Shown: piece after piece, positions 24,337 through 33,307 of the stretch
Layout: each line of letters opens with the position of its first letter
Position numbering within the stretch: the first letter of the stretch is position 1
From: Fen-330 sp050008465
GTDB taxonomy: Bacteria; Acidobacteriota; Terriglobia; Bryobacterales; Bryobacteraceae
Length of the DNA stretch: 64,000 nucleotides
Assembly (NCBI GenBank): GCA_050008465.1
Contig: JBEKMO010000008.1
Location: 27,582 to 91,581, forward strand
Direction of reading: 5' to 3'
Notes under the pieces: model-generated
The model's input: the letters and a program-made list of their open reading frames with translations, nothing else
The model's database searches: none
What the model was told of the DNA's origin: nothing
Made by a program: the position numbers and the translations under genes

Positions 24337-26430
24337 ATGCGAATTACACCAGTTCTCCTTCTCACCGCGTTTGTCGCCGGCGGCCAGCAGCCGCAGCGCG
24401 AATTCACTTTCAACGTCACCAGCCAACTGGTGATCGTCAATGTGGCGGTGCGGGATTCCTCCGGCCGCCCCATCGAGAACCTCAAGGCCAGCGACTTCAC
24501 GCTCTCCGAGGACGACAAGCCGCAGAAGCTCTCGGTATTCGAATACCAGAAACTCGAATCGGCCCCGCTGCCTCCGATCGCGCCCACTCCCGCCCTGGCG
24601 ACTCGGCCTGCCGCGCCCGCGCCCAAGACGCCGGTGCGCGAGGCCATCAGCACCTCGAAGCCAGGCCAGATCCGTTACAAGGACCGGCGCCTGATGGTGC
24701 TGTTCTTCGATTTCTCCTCGATGGAACAGCCCGAGCAGATCCGCGCGCAGAAGGCCGCCACGCAGTTCCTTCAGCAGCAGATGACCGAGGCGGACCTGGT
24801 CGCGATCATGGCTTTCTCCACTCAGCTCCAGGTCCTCCAGGACTTCACCGCCGACCGCGAGCAGTTGCTCCAGGTGATTAGAGGCTTCCACATCGGTGAA
24901 GGAAGCGAACTGGCCGCCCTGGGCGCGACCGACAGCGACGACGCCGCGCAGGATACCGGCGCCGCCTTCACCGCGGACGACACCGAGTTCAACATCTTCA
25001 ATACGGACCGGAAGCTCAGCGCGCTGGAATCGGCCGCCAAGATGCTCGCGTCGCTGCCCGAGAAAAAAGCCCTGGTCTACTTCTCGAGCGGGGTGGGCAA
25101 GACCGGCGTCGAGAACCAGTCCCAGTTGCGCGCCACCGTCAATGCGGCGGTGCGCTCCAACGTTTCCTTCTACACCATCGACGCCCGCGGCCTGGTGGCG
25201 ACTCCTGCCGGCGGCGATGCAACCCAGGCCTCGGCCCGGGGCCCGGCCATGTACTCGGGAGCCGCTCAGCGGTCCCGCGCGGCCAGTTTCAACGACTCCC
25301 AGGAGACGCTCACGACGCTCGCCGGCGACACCGGCGGAAAGGCGCTGCTGGACTCCAACGACCTCACGCTCGGGATGCGCCAGGCCCAGGAGAGCGTTTC
25401 CAGCTACTACATCCTCGGCTACTACTCGACCAACCCGGCGCTGGACGGCCGCTACCGCCGCGTCAAGGTGCAGCTCGCCTCGCGTCTCAAGGCCAAGCTG
25501 GACTACCGCTCGGGGTACTTCGCTCCCAAGCAGTTCAAGGAGTACAACACCTCGGACAAGGAGCGCCAACTCGAGGAAGCGCTGCTGCTCGGCGACCCGA
25601 TTACCGACCTCTCCCTGGCGCTCGAAGTGAACTACTTCCGGCTGGCCCGCGACCGCTACTTTGTGCCGCTGGCGGTGAAGATTCCCGGCTCGGAGCTGGA
25701 ACTGGCCCGCAAGGGCGGGAATGAAAGCACGGTTCTGGATTTTATCGGGCAGGTGCGCGACGCCCGGGGAAGAATCGCCGGCACCGTCCGCGACAGCATC
25801 GAGGTGAAACTCAAAGGCGAGAACCTGGGGCAGTTGGGGAAAAGGTTCCTCGAATACGGCGGTGGCTTCACGCTGATGCCGGGAGAGTACACCCTGAAGT
25901 TCCTGTGCCGCGAGAACGCCACCGGAAAGATGGGGACCTTCGAGACCAAGTTCACCGTGCCTGATGTGGTGGCCGAGCAGAAATCCCTGCGGCTCAGCTC
26001 GGTGGTCTGGGCCAATCAGCGGGAGCCGCTTTCCGCCGCCGTAGGCTCAGCCGAGCGTAACAAGAAACTGCTCGCCGACGACCCCCTGGTCAAGGACGGC
26101 TACAAGCTGGTTCCAAGCATCACCAAGGTCTACCGCAAAGATCAGGACCTGTACGTATTCTTCGAGGTGTACGACCCGGGTGCGGAACCCTCCCTCAAAA
26201 CGGCGGACATCTCCGCCAGCGTGAGCTTCTTCCGAGGCAAGCTGCAAGCTTTCCAGTCCGAGCCTCTGCGACTGACCGAGACCCCCGCGAAAGGCAACGT
26301 AGTGGGAGTCCACTTCCGCATCCCGCTAGCGACGTTCGCCCCCGGCCCGTACACCTGCCAGGTGAACGTCATCGACGAGCTCGGCAAGAAGTTCGCCTTC
26401 CGCCGCGCACCCATGGTGTTGTTGCCGTAG
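24337..26430 (+). CDS. VWFA-related secreted protein (acidobacterial TIGR03436 type)
   Basis: A 697-residue exported protein starting 2 nt after the receptor stop. A short signal (MRITPVLLLTAFVAGGQQ) is followed by a beta-domain (LVIVNVAVRDSSGRPIENLK, DFTLSEDDKPQ). The von Willebrand A domain has the metal-site strand LMVLFFDFSSM; the MIDAS motif is imperfect, with Met in place of the last Ser. YYILGYYSTNPALDGRYRRV closes the domain, as usual in this family. About 280 further residues, beta-rich, form a second module. Proteins of this family are numerous in Solibacter relatives; their partners are unknown. The stop codon TAG is the first triplet of a palindromic repeat. Confidence 0.88.
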   Translation: MRITPVLLLTAFVAGGQQPQREFTFNVTSQLVIVNVAVRDSSGRPIENLKASDFTLSEDDKPQKLSVFEYQKLESAPLPPIAPTPALATRPAAPAPKTPVREAISTSKPGQIRYKDRRLMVLFFDFSSMEQPEQIRAQKAATQFLQQQMTEADLVAIMAFSTQLQVLQDFTADREQLLQVIRGFHIGEGSELAALGATDSDDAAQDTGAAFTADDTEFNIFNTDRKLSALESAAKMLASLPEKKALVYFSSGVGKTGVENQSQLRATVNAAVRSNVSFYTIDARGLVATPAGGDATQASARGPAMYSGAAQRSRAASFNDSQETLTTLAGDTGGKALLDSNDLTLGMRQAQESVSSYYILGYYSTNPALDGRYRRVKVQLASRLKAKLDYRSGYFAPKQFKEYNTSDKERQLEEALLLGDPITDLSLALEVNYFRLARDRYFVPLAVKIPGSELELARKGGNESTVLDFIGQVRDARGRIAGTVRDSIEVKLKGENLGQLGKRFLEYGGGFTLMPGEYTLKFLCRENATGKMGTFETKFTVPDVVAEQKSLRLSSVVWANQREPLSAAVGSAERNKKLLADDPLVKDGYKLVPSITKVYRKDQDLYVFFEVYDPGAEPSLKTADISASVSFFRGKLQAFQSEPLRLTETPAKGNVVGVHFRIPLATFAPGPYTCQVNVIDELGKKFAFRRAPMVLLP

Positions 26431-26451
26431 GATAAGGCTCCAGCCTTGTCC
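26428..26451 (+). repeat. 24-bp palindromic repeat A, copy 1, beginning with the stop codon
   Basis: The sequence begins TAGGATAAGGCTCC and ends AGCCTTGTCC. Its core AAGGCT-CC-AGCCTT is self-complementary. The first three bases are the stop codon of the VWFA-related gene. An identical copy lies at 58553-58576 (minus) and a one-base-shorter copy at 42670-42692. Confidence 0.75.
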
Positions 26452-26472
26452 TCTCAATCTAAGGAGGACGTA

Positions 26473-27198
26473 ATGTTACTTCGCGCCGCAGCCGTGATCG
26501 CCTTGATCTCCGGCTCCGCCATTCTGCTGGCGGGCGAGTTCTGGCAGGATAAGCAACCCTCCGACTGGACGGACAAGGACATCCAGCGACTGGTGACCAA
26601 GTCGCCCTGGGCCAAGGAAGCCAGCCTCAGCTCTAACCCGGATCGAATGGCCGGGATGGGCCGGCGAGGCGGCATGGGCGGCCGGGGTGGCATGGGTGGT
26701 CCGGGCATGGGCGGGCCCCGCGGCGAAGGGGGCTCGCGTGGCAGGGGGTCCGCGCCCCAGTTGACCGTGCGCTGGGACAGCGCGGCGCCCTTGCGCGAGG
26801 CGGCTGCCAAGGGCCAGCCGGATGCCCAGGCGAAGAAGGTCGCGGAGTGGGCGCGGGAGTTCTACGTAGTCACCGTCACCGGAATGCCGATGAGGTCGGG
26901 GCGCGGCCGTGGCGAGGGACAACCGGAGTCCGATTCCGGCCGCGTAGCGCCTATCGAAGATCGCCTGAAGGAAGTGACTGTGTTGAAACTCAAAGGCAGC
27001 AGCGGCAGCATCGCTCCCGCGCGGGTCGAGGTCACCGAAGCCACAGGGGGTCGGGTGATCGCTCTTCTTTTCCCTCGCAGCGAGACGATTAGCCTCGACG
27101 ACAAGGAAGTCGACTTCGAAACCGTCATGGGGCGGCGCGAGGTCAAGGTCAAGTTTACACTGAAGGACATGGTCTATCGCGGGAAGCTGGAACTGTAA
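26473..27198 (+). CDS. Small secreted protein with Gly-Met-Arg-rich tract
   Basis: A 241-residue protein from ATG 26473, 5 nt after AAGGAGG. The signal peptide (LLRAAAVIALISGSAILLAG) leads into EFWQDKQPSDWTDKDIQRLV, then TKSPWAKE, a motif I recall in acidobacterial secreted proteins. A low-complexity tract follows (about 60-93, GRRGGMGGRGGMGGPGMGG), then an alpha/beta C-terminal domain ending VKFTLKDMVYRGKLEL. The tract resembles that in the receptor two genes upstream, suggesting that the two proteins share a binding partner or phase. Function unknown. Confidence 0.72.
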   Translation: MLLRAAAVIALISGSAILLAGEFWQDKQPSDWTDKDIQRLVTKSPWAKEASLSSNPDRMAGMGRRGGMGGRGGMGGPGMGGPRGEGGSRGRGSAPQLTVRWDSAAPLREAAAKGQPDAQAKKVAEWAREFYVVTVTGMPMRSGRGRGEGQPESDSGRVAPIEDRLKEVTVLKLKGSSGSIAPARVEVTEATGGRVIALLFPRSETISLDDKEVDFETVMGRREVKVKFTLKDMVYRGKLEL

Positions 27199-27228
27199 CG
27201 CGGAGATCTCTTCGCGCCATAATGGGGA

Positions 27229-28260
27229 ATGCTGAATTGGAGCCGGGACCCGCACCGGCGCTATAACCCGCTCACCGGGGAGTGGGTGTTGGTCTCTCCG
27301 CACCGCACCCAGAGGCCCTGGCAAGGCCAAGTCGAGCAAGCCCCCCGTGCGGCCCAGCCGGTCTACGACCCGGACTGTTACCTCTGCCCCGGCAACGCTC
27401 GTGCCGGCGACGCGCGCAATCCGAGCTACACCTCGACGTTCGTCTTCGAAAACGATTTCGCAGCGATGCGGCTTGAAACTCCTGTCGAGCGGATTGAAGA
27501 GCAGGGCCTGCTGGTTGCCGAGACCGAGCCCGGCATCTGCCGCGTCATCTGTTTCTCGCCGCGTCACGATCTGACCGTCTCGCGCATGGACCTCCCCGCC
27601 TTGCGCGACGTGGTGAACACCTGGGTTTCCGAATACCAGCAGCTCGGCGCGCATCCTTCGATCAACTACGTCGAGATTTTCGAGAACCGCGGCGCCATGA
27701 TGGGGTGCAGCAACCCGCACCCGCACTGCCAGGTCTGGGCCAACCGGACGCTGCCCAACGAACCGCTCAAAGAGCAGCAGTCGCAATCCGCGTATAGCGC
27801 CGCAAAGCCCGCTTGCCTGCTGTGCGACTACCTCGCCCTGGAGTGCGCATCCACCGAGCGCATCGTCTGCCGGAACGCCTCCTTCGTGGCGCTGGTTCCC
27901 TTCTGGGCCGTCTGGCCGTTCGAGACCCTGGTCCTCCCCACCCGCCACGCCACGGCCCTCGATGAACTCACCGATGCCGAACGCGACGACCTGGCGGACA
28001 TCCTCAAACGCCTCACCACACGCTACGACAACCTGTTCCAGGTCTCCTTTCCTTACACTAGCGGCTTCCATCAGCGGCCGACCGACGGCCAGGCCCACTC
28101 CGAGTGGCATCTCCATGCCCACTTCTATCCCCCGCTGCTCCGCTCGGCCAGCGTGCGCAAGTTCATGGTTGGTTATGAGATGCTGGCGATGCCCCAGCGC
28201 GACATCACCCCCGAGACCGCCGCCGCGCGATTGCGCGACTCAAGCGAAACGTGCGACTAG
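27229..28260 (+). CDS. galT: Galactose-1-phosphate uridylyltransferase (paralogue 1)
   Basis: This Leloir-pathway enzyme exchanges UMP between UDP-glucose and galactose-1-phosphate. The product is 343 residues. The active-site triad is in NPHPHCQVWA (His-Pro-His-Cys-Gln), with the nucleophilic His second. A zinc-site CxxC appears in CYLCPGNARAGD, and HLHAHFYPPLLRS lies near the C-terminus, all matching the classical GalT family. The start ATG 27229 follows GGGGA and a CATAAT box almost directly. It is a different subtype from the second galT at 45947. Confidence 0.92.
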   Translation: MLNWSRDPHRRYNPLTGEWVLVSPHRTQRPWQGQVEQAPRAAQPVYDPDCYLCPGNARAGDARNPSYTSTFVFENDFAAMRLETPVERIEEQGLLVAETEPGICRVICFSPRHDLTVSRMDLPALRDVVNTWVSEYQQLGAHPSINYVEIFENRGAMMGCSNPHPHCQVWANRTLPNEPLKEQQSQSAYSAAKPACLLCDYLALECASTERIVCRNASFVALVPFWAVWPFETLVLPTRHATALDELTDAERDDLADILKRLTTRYDNLFQVSFPYTSGFHQRPTDGQAHSEWHLHAHFYPPLLRSASVRKFMVGYEMLAMPQRDITPETAAARLRDSSETCD

Positions 28261-28306
28261 GCCCATGACCGCGAGACTTGGCGCTACCGCGAAACCGCTC
28301 GCTGAC

Positions 28307-28437
28307 GGGACTGTGAAAGAATGCCCGCACAGGCTGAATGCCTGTGCCACGGGGGATCGCAACCGCTTGATGTGGCACAGGCCTTCAGCCTGTGTCCCCA
28401 ACGACTGCCGGGCGCCGGGGCATTTTTTCACAGTCCC
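28307..28437. mobile_element. 131-bp MITE-like palindromic element
   Basis: The ends are 20-bp inverted repeats with one mismatch (GGGACTGTGAAAGAATGCCC at the left; the right end reads the same with A for G at position 13). Inside lie a second pair of arms of about 23 bp around CACAGGCTGAA. The whole element can fold into one long hairpin. TGAC flanks both ends (28303-28306 and 28438-28441), a possible 4-bp target duplication. It contains no gene. This is the layout of a non-autonomous miniature inverted-repeat element or a large REP unit. Confidence 0.65.
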
Positions 28438-28458
28438 TGACGCTCGCGGCTCGAAGCC

Positions 28459-28483
28459 GAGCCACGACCGTAAGGGAGTGGTT
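28459..28483 (+). repeat. REP-like 25-bp motif, copy 2
   Basis: The core ACGACCGTAAGGGAGTGG matches the minus-strand motif at 12084-12108 in 20 of 25 positions. It lies just outside the 131-bp element and before the cusA stop. Confidence 0.5.
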
Positions 28484-28517
28484 CCCCGCGAGAGCACATG
28501 ATCACACGGTCAGAACC

Positions 28518-31500
28518 CTAGCGCGCCCTTCTCACCTCGCGCCACTTCCACACCTCGTAGATGGGCGGGTAGACGATCAGCTCGAGCAGGAATGAAGTGA
28601 AGATGCCCCCGATCATCGGGGCCGCGATGCGCTTCATCACGTCGGCGCCCGTACCGGTGGACCACATGATGGGGACCAGGCCCAGGAAACACGCCGCCAC
28701 GGTCATGAATTTCGGCCGGATCCGCTTCACGGCGCCGTGCAGGATGGCCTGCTGCAAATCGGCCAGACTGGCCATTCGACCCTCTCTTCGCGCCTGGTCG
28801 TAGGCCAGGTCCAGGTACAGCAGCATGAACACTCCGGTCTCCGCGTCCACGCCCAGCAGCGCAATCAGCCCAACCCAGACGCCCACGCTCATGTTGTATC
28901 CGAGCAGGTACAGCAGCCAGATCGCGCCGATCGCCGAAAACGGCACCGCCAGGGAGATGATCAGGGTCTTCGTGACCGACCGGGTGTTCAGGTAGAGCAA
29001 CAAGAAAATCAGGAACAGCGTCAGGGGCAGCACCACCTTGAGGCGCTCTTTGACGCGCTCCATGGCTTCCCACTGTCCGCTCCAAGCGAACGAGTACCCA
29101 GCCGGCAGGAGGCTCGTTGCTTTTGCCAGCACGCGATCGGCGTCCGCGACATAACCGGCCGGATCACGCCCGGCCACGTCCACGTAGACATAACCCGTCA
29201 CAAGGCCCCCCTCGTCGCGGATCATCGCCGGGCCGGTGACCGCCATGATTTCCGCAAGTTCCGCAACCGGGATTTGCCGTTGCGGCCCGGCGGGCACCAG
29301 GACCCGGCCGAGCGCCGCAAGATCGGCCCGGAAATCGCGCATGTACCGCACGTTGACGGGATAGCGCGCGCGGCCTTCCACAGTGGTGGTGATGTTCTCC
29401 CCGCCGATCGCGTTCTGGACTGCGGTCTGCGCATCATCGACGCTCAAGCCGTAGCGCGCCAGGGCTCCCCGGTTCCAATCGAAATCCAGGAAGTACCCGT
29501 CGCCGGTCCGCTCGGCGAACACGCTGCGCGTCCCCGCAACCGACGGCAGCAGCGCTTCGATGCGGCCTCCGATCTCCTGGATGATTCGGGCGTCGGCTCC
29601 GTAGATCTTCAAGCCGACGGGCGTGCGGATGCCTGTGCTCAGCATGTCGATTCGGGCTTTGACCGGCATGGTCCAGGCATTGGAAACGCCCGGCAGCTTC
29701 AGCGCCCGGTCGAGCTGCGCCACCAGTTCTTCATGGGAGATATGGTCCAGCGTGACGTGGCGGAACACGGATTTGAGCCACTCCGGCGCCCACTCCGAAT
29801 ACCACGTGCGGACCTTCCGCCACTCGCTGGTTGGCTTGAGCGTGATGAGGGTCTCGATCATCGAGAGCGGCGCCGGGTCGGTCGAGGTCTCCGCCCGCCC
29901 TGCCTTCCCCAGCACGCGGTCCACTTCCGGGAACTGCTTGATGATGCGATCCGTGACCTGCAACAGCCGCTGGGCCTCGGCGATCGAGATGCCCGGCATG
30001 GTCGAGGGCATGTAGAACAGCGCGCCCTCATCCAGAGACGGCATGAACTCGGAGCCGAGTTGGAGGAACACGGGTACGGTCACGGCGACCATGGCCAACG
30101 CGGCGCCGATCACCAGCCACTTGTGGCGCAGGCTCCAAACCGCCACGGGTTGGTAGGCCGCGATCAGAAAGCGGCTCACGGGATGCCTGCCCTCGGAGTG
30201 GATCCGCCCCACCACCACCGCGTTCGCCGCCCGGCACAGCCATAGCGGGCGGAAACTGAAGTTGCGTGCGTGGGTGAAAAGGAGCCGCAGTGCCGGGTCG
30301 AGCGTGATGGTCAGCACCGCGGCCACGATCATCGCCAGCGTCTTGGTGTACGCCAGCGGCTTGAACAAGCGGCCTTCCTGCGCCTCCAGCGTCAGCACCG
30401 GCAAGAACGACACCGCGATCACCAGCAGCGCGAAGAAACTCGGGCCTCCGACTTCCTTCACCGCCTGGAGGATCACGTTCCGGTAATCGCCCTTCGCGCC
30501 GCTTCGTTCCCACTCCTCCAACTTCTTGTGCGCCTGCTCGACCACCACGATCGCGGCGTCCACCAGCGCGCCGATGGCGATCGCAATCCCGCCGAGCGAC
30601 ATGATGTTGGCGCTGACCCCCATCAGGCGAAGCGGAATGAAAGAGATCAGCACCGCGAGCGGTATCGTTATCACCGGGATCGCGGCGCTGGGAACGTGCC
30701 ACAGGAACAGCAGGATAACGGCCGCGACGGTCAGGATCACTTCCACCAGCGTCGAACGCAGGTTCTGGATGGCGCGCCGGATCAGCTCCGAGCGGTCGTA
30801 GATGGGAACGATCTTGACTCCCTCGGGTAGCCCCGGCTCGATCTGCCGGATTCTGGCCTTCACGCGCTCGATCACGTTGAGCGCGTTCTCGCCCTGGCGC
30901 ATCACCACGATTCCCGAGACCGCCTCCCCCGTGCCATCCAGGTCGGACACGCCACGCCGCAGTTCCGGGCCTTCCACCACCTGTCCGATGTCCATGATCC
31001 GGATGGCCGTGCCGTTCTCCGTGGCCGAAAGCACGATCTCCCCGATGTCGCTCACCGAGCGTGCGTAGCCTCGGCCGCGCACCATGTATTCGCTGCCGCC
31101 GAATTCGATCAACCGCCCGCCCACCTCACTGTTGCCGCCGCGGACCGCTTCCACAACCCGGCTGATCGGAATCCCATAGGCCCGCAGGCGATTGGGATCG
31201 ACGTTGACCTGGTACTGCTTGCCGTATCCCCCCAGCGGCGCCACCTCGGCCACGCCGGGGACGGCTTTCAGGTGGAAGCGGATGTACCAATCCTGAAGCG
31301 AGCGGAGCTCGGCCAGGCTCTGCTTGCCAGACTTGTCCACGAGCACGTACTGGAAGACCCAGCCCAGGCCGGTCGCGTCCGGGCCCAACTCGGTCTGCAC
31401 CCCTTGCGGAAGTCTCTGAAGCACTCCCGAGAGGTATTCCAGAGTCCGCGAACGCGCCCAGTAAATGTCCGTGCCGTCCTCGAAGATGACGTAGACGTAG

Positions 31501-31769
31501 GAGTAGCCGAAGTCGGAGAATCCCCGCACCGACTTCACTTTCGGAGCGCCCAGCAAAGACGTGACGATGGGGTACGTCACCTGGTCCTCGACGATATCCG
31601 GGCTGCGGTCCCAGCGGGAATACACGATTACCTGGGTGTCGCTGAGGTCCGGGATCGCATCCAGCGGCAGGCGCTCCATCGACCACCAGCCATACACGGC
31701 GGCCGCGGCAACCAGCAGAAAAACGATGACCTTGTTGTGGGCGGAAAACTCGATGATGCGGCCGATCAC
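28518..31769 (-). CDS. cusA: Heavy-metal efflux RND transporter, CusA/CzcA type
   Basis: This inner-membrane proton-driven pump exports Cu(I)/Ag(I) or similar ions through a periplasmic adaptor. The product is 1083 residues, full length. The N-terminus IIEFSAHNKVIVFLLVAAAA is helix 1. The HME-RND blocks PDLSDTQVIVYSRWDRSPDI, VTYPIVTSLLGAPKVKSVRG and ARIDMLSTGIRTPVGLKIYG are visible. Twelve transmembrane helices and two large periplasmic loops can be traced. The start ATG 31769 overlaps the adaptor stop by 4 nt. Together with the multicopper oxidase it points to copper rather than zinc/cobalt, but specificity is not proved. Confidence 0.92.
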   Translation of the reverse strand: MIGRIIEFSAHNKVIVFLLVAAAAVYGWWSMERLPLDAIPDLSDTQVIVYSRWDRSPDIVEDQVTYPIVTSLLGAPKVKSVRGFSDFGYSYVYVIFEDGTDIYWARSRTLEYLSGVLQRLPQGVQTELGPDATGLGWVFQYVLVDKSGKQSLAELRSLQDWYIRFHLKAVPGVAEVAPLGGYGKQYQVNVDPNRLRAYGIPISRVVEAVRGGNSEVGGRLIEFGGSEYMVRGRGYARSVSDIGEIVLSATENGTAIRIMDIGQVVEGPELRRGVSDLDGTGEAVSGIVVMRQGENALNVIERVKARIRQIEPGLPEGVKIVPIYDRSELIRRAIQNLRSTLVEVILTVAAVILLFLWHVPSAAIPVITIPLAVLISFIPLRLMGVSANIMSLGGIAIAIGALVDAAIVVVEQAHKKLEEWERSGAKGDYRNVILQAVKEVGGPSFFALLVIAVSFLPVLTLEAQEGRLFKPLAYTKTLAMIVAAVLTITLDPALRLLFTHARNFSFRPLWLCRAANAVVVGRIHSEGRHPVSRFLIAAYQPVAVWSLRHKWLVIGAALAMVAVTVPVFLQLGSEFMPSLDEGALFYMPSTMPGISIAEAQRLLQVTDRIIKQFPEVDRVLGKAGRAETSTDPAPLSMIETLITLKPTSEWRKVRTWYSEWAPEWLKSVFRHVTLDHISHEELVAQLDRALKLPGVSNAWTMPVKARIDMLSTGIRTPVGLKIYGADARIIQEIGGRIEALLPSVAGTRSVFAERTGDGYFLDFDWNRGALARYGLSVDDAQTAVQNAIGGENITTTVEGRARYPVNVRYMRDFRADLAALGRVLVPAGPQRQIPVAELAEIMAVTGPAMIRDEGGLVTGYVYVDVAGRDPAGYVADADRVLAKATSLLPAGYSFAWSGQWEAMERVKERLKVVLPLTLFLIFLLLYLNTRSVTKTLIISLAVPFSAIGAIWLLYLLGYNMSVGVWVGLIALLGVDAETGVFMLLYLDLAYDQARREGRMASLADLQQAILHGAVKRIRPKFMTVAACFLGLVPIMWSTGTGADVMKRIAAPMIGGIFTSFLLELIVYPPIYEVWKWREVRRAR

Positions 31770-33244
31770 GTCGACGCCCCCGCGCCTCCGGGTTTCTTGC
31801 CGGCGTATCGCGCCGGATCCTTGTCGAACTCCCGTTTGCAGTGATCGGAACAGAAGTGGTACGTCTTGCCTTTGTATTCGCTCTTGGGACTGCTGGCGGG
31901 ATCCACATCCATGCCACAGACGGGATCCTTTGCCGCGCTGGCCTTCTTCGGTTCGGGCTTGGCCTGAGCGGCCTGGCGCATCCGGCTCTCCGAGTCGATG
32001 AGGAAGTTGCCCGCGACCACGATCCGCTCGCCGGGCTTGAGCCCGCGGGCCACGCCCACGTGGCGGCCGAGCGTCCAGGAAACCTCGATGTCGCGCGGCT
32101 CAAACAACCCGTAGCCGCGATCGACATAGACCGTCTTGCGGAGGCCGGAATCCACCACGGCTTCCGCCGGGACAGTCACCGTCGGCGGCACGCTCACCGG
32201 AAACTCGACATCGACGAACATGTCCGGACGGAAAAGCATGCCCTCGTTGGCCATCTCGAAGCGGACTTTCAAGGTGCGCGACGCCGGGTCGAACTGCGGT
32301 AAGACCGCGCTCATGGTCGCCGGGAACCACCTGCCCTGATAGCCCACGCGAACGCTCTGGCCGGGGCGGACCAGGCGCGCCTGGTTCTCGAAAACGTCGG
32401 CCAGGATCCAAACCCGGCTCACATCCGCGATCCGGTAAAGCTCGGCTCCGCGGTCGAATCTCAGGCCTGGGAACACGTTCCGGACCACGATCAGGCCGCC
32501 CGCCGGCGCCCGCAGCTCGATTTCCCTGGCCGGCTTGCGAACCTTGGCGATAGCCTGAATCTGATAGTCCCCCATGCCCGTGGCTTGCAGGTTCTCCTCG
32601 GCCGACCGGATCTGCGCCTTGGTCATCTCCACCTGTTCGGCGTTGTCGGTACCGAGCTTCTGGAAACGGTCCAGCGTGTTGAGCGCGTAAAAATAGGTTT
32701 GCTGAAGGGCCAGGAACTCGCGGCTGTAGAACGTGGCCAGCAGATCGTTCTTCTGGACGACAGCGCCCACCGTCAGCGGAGCGATGGTTCGGATCCAGCC
32801 ATCAGCGGCCGTGGTGACGCGGTACACCTGGGTCTCGTCGAAGCTCACCCGGCCCAGCATCCGGATCGTCTCCGACACCGAGACCTTCTCCACGGTGCTC
32901 ACCCGGACGCCGATGAGCTGCTGTTTTTCCGGGCTGACCTGGACGGCGCCGGCCGGCATTGCCCCTGACGCCTCCCCCTGCGCCAGGCTGGGATCGTCGG
33001 CGTAGACCGGCTCCAGTTGCATCCCGCAATCCGGCGCGATGCCCGGCTTGTCGGACTTGTAGGCCGGGTGCATGGGATCGTGGTAGTAGAGAATCCGGTG
33101 GCCGGTTGTCCCCGCGCTCACGGCGGACGGCCGCCCTGCCGACCACCGGCCGGCTACGAAACAACCCAAGCCGGCCAGGACCGCCAGCGCCGCATATGCA
33201 CGTTTATCCAAGCCAAAGATCCTCTTCTCTGGATTGTAGATCAC
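31766..33244 (-). CDS. cusB: RND periplasmic adaptor, CusB type, with N-terminal metal-binding and C-terminal YHS domains
   Basis: A 492-residue adaptor from GTG 33244; TTG 33211, behind AGAGG, is a shorter alternative. A signal anchor (AALAVLAGLGCFVAGRW) is followed by a heavy-metal-binding domain (about 53-81, YHDPMHPAYKSDKPG then DCGMQLEP). The hairpin/lipoyl/beta-barrel body follows. The C-terminus is a YHS domain (KDPVCGMDVDP, then YHFCSDHCKREFDKDPARY), which binds metal through its cysteines and histidine. Two added metal sites on one adaptor suggest it captures ions and hands them to the pump. It overlaps cusA by 4 nt and is separated from the oxidase by a terminator. Confidence 0.9.
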   Translation of the reverse strand: MIYNPEKRIFGLDKRAYAALAVLAGLGCFVAGRWSAGRPSAVSAGTTGHRILYYHDPMHPAYKSDKPGIAPDCGMQLEPVYADDPSLAQGEASGAMPAGAVQVSPEKQQLIGVRVSTVEKVSVSETIRMLGRVSFDETQVYRVTTAADGWIRTIAPLTVGAVVQKNDLLATFYSREFLALQQTYFYALNTLDRFQKLGTDNAEQVEMTKAQIRSAEENLQATGMGDYQIQAIAKVRKPAREIELRAPAGGLIVVRNVFPGLRFDRGAELYRIADVSRVWILADVFENQARLVRPGQSVRVGYQGRWFPATMSAVLPQFDPASRTLKVRFEMANEGMLFRPDMFVDVEFPVSVPPTVTVPAEAVVDSGLRKTVYVDRGYGLFEPRDIEVSWTLGRHVGVARGLKPGERIVVAGNFLIDSESRMRQAAQAKPEPKKASAAKDPVCGMDVDPASSPKSEYKGKTYHFCSDHCKREFDKDPARYAGKKPGGAGAST

Positions 33245-33261
33245 GCCGATGGCGGGCGACC

Positions 33262-33298
33262 GAAAAAACTGTAGGGGCCGCGCGGGCCCGGCCCCTAC
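33262..33298 (-). terminator. Rho-independent terminator after the multicopper oxidase gene
   Basis: On the minus strand, GTAGGGGCCG and CGGCCCCTAC form a perfect 10-bp stem with an 8-nt loop (33271-33298). AG and a run of six T (33268-33263) follow. It lies between the oxidase stop (33308) and the cusB start, so cusBA would depend on readthrough or an own promoter. Confidence 0.75.
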
Positions 33299-33307
33299 GG
33301 GGAGTCC

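Noticed and set aside
28737..30245. 502-codon open frame on the plus strand within cusA
   Set aside because: Antisense shadow of cusA; rich in Arg, His and Gln, with no plausible start signals.
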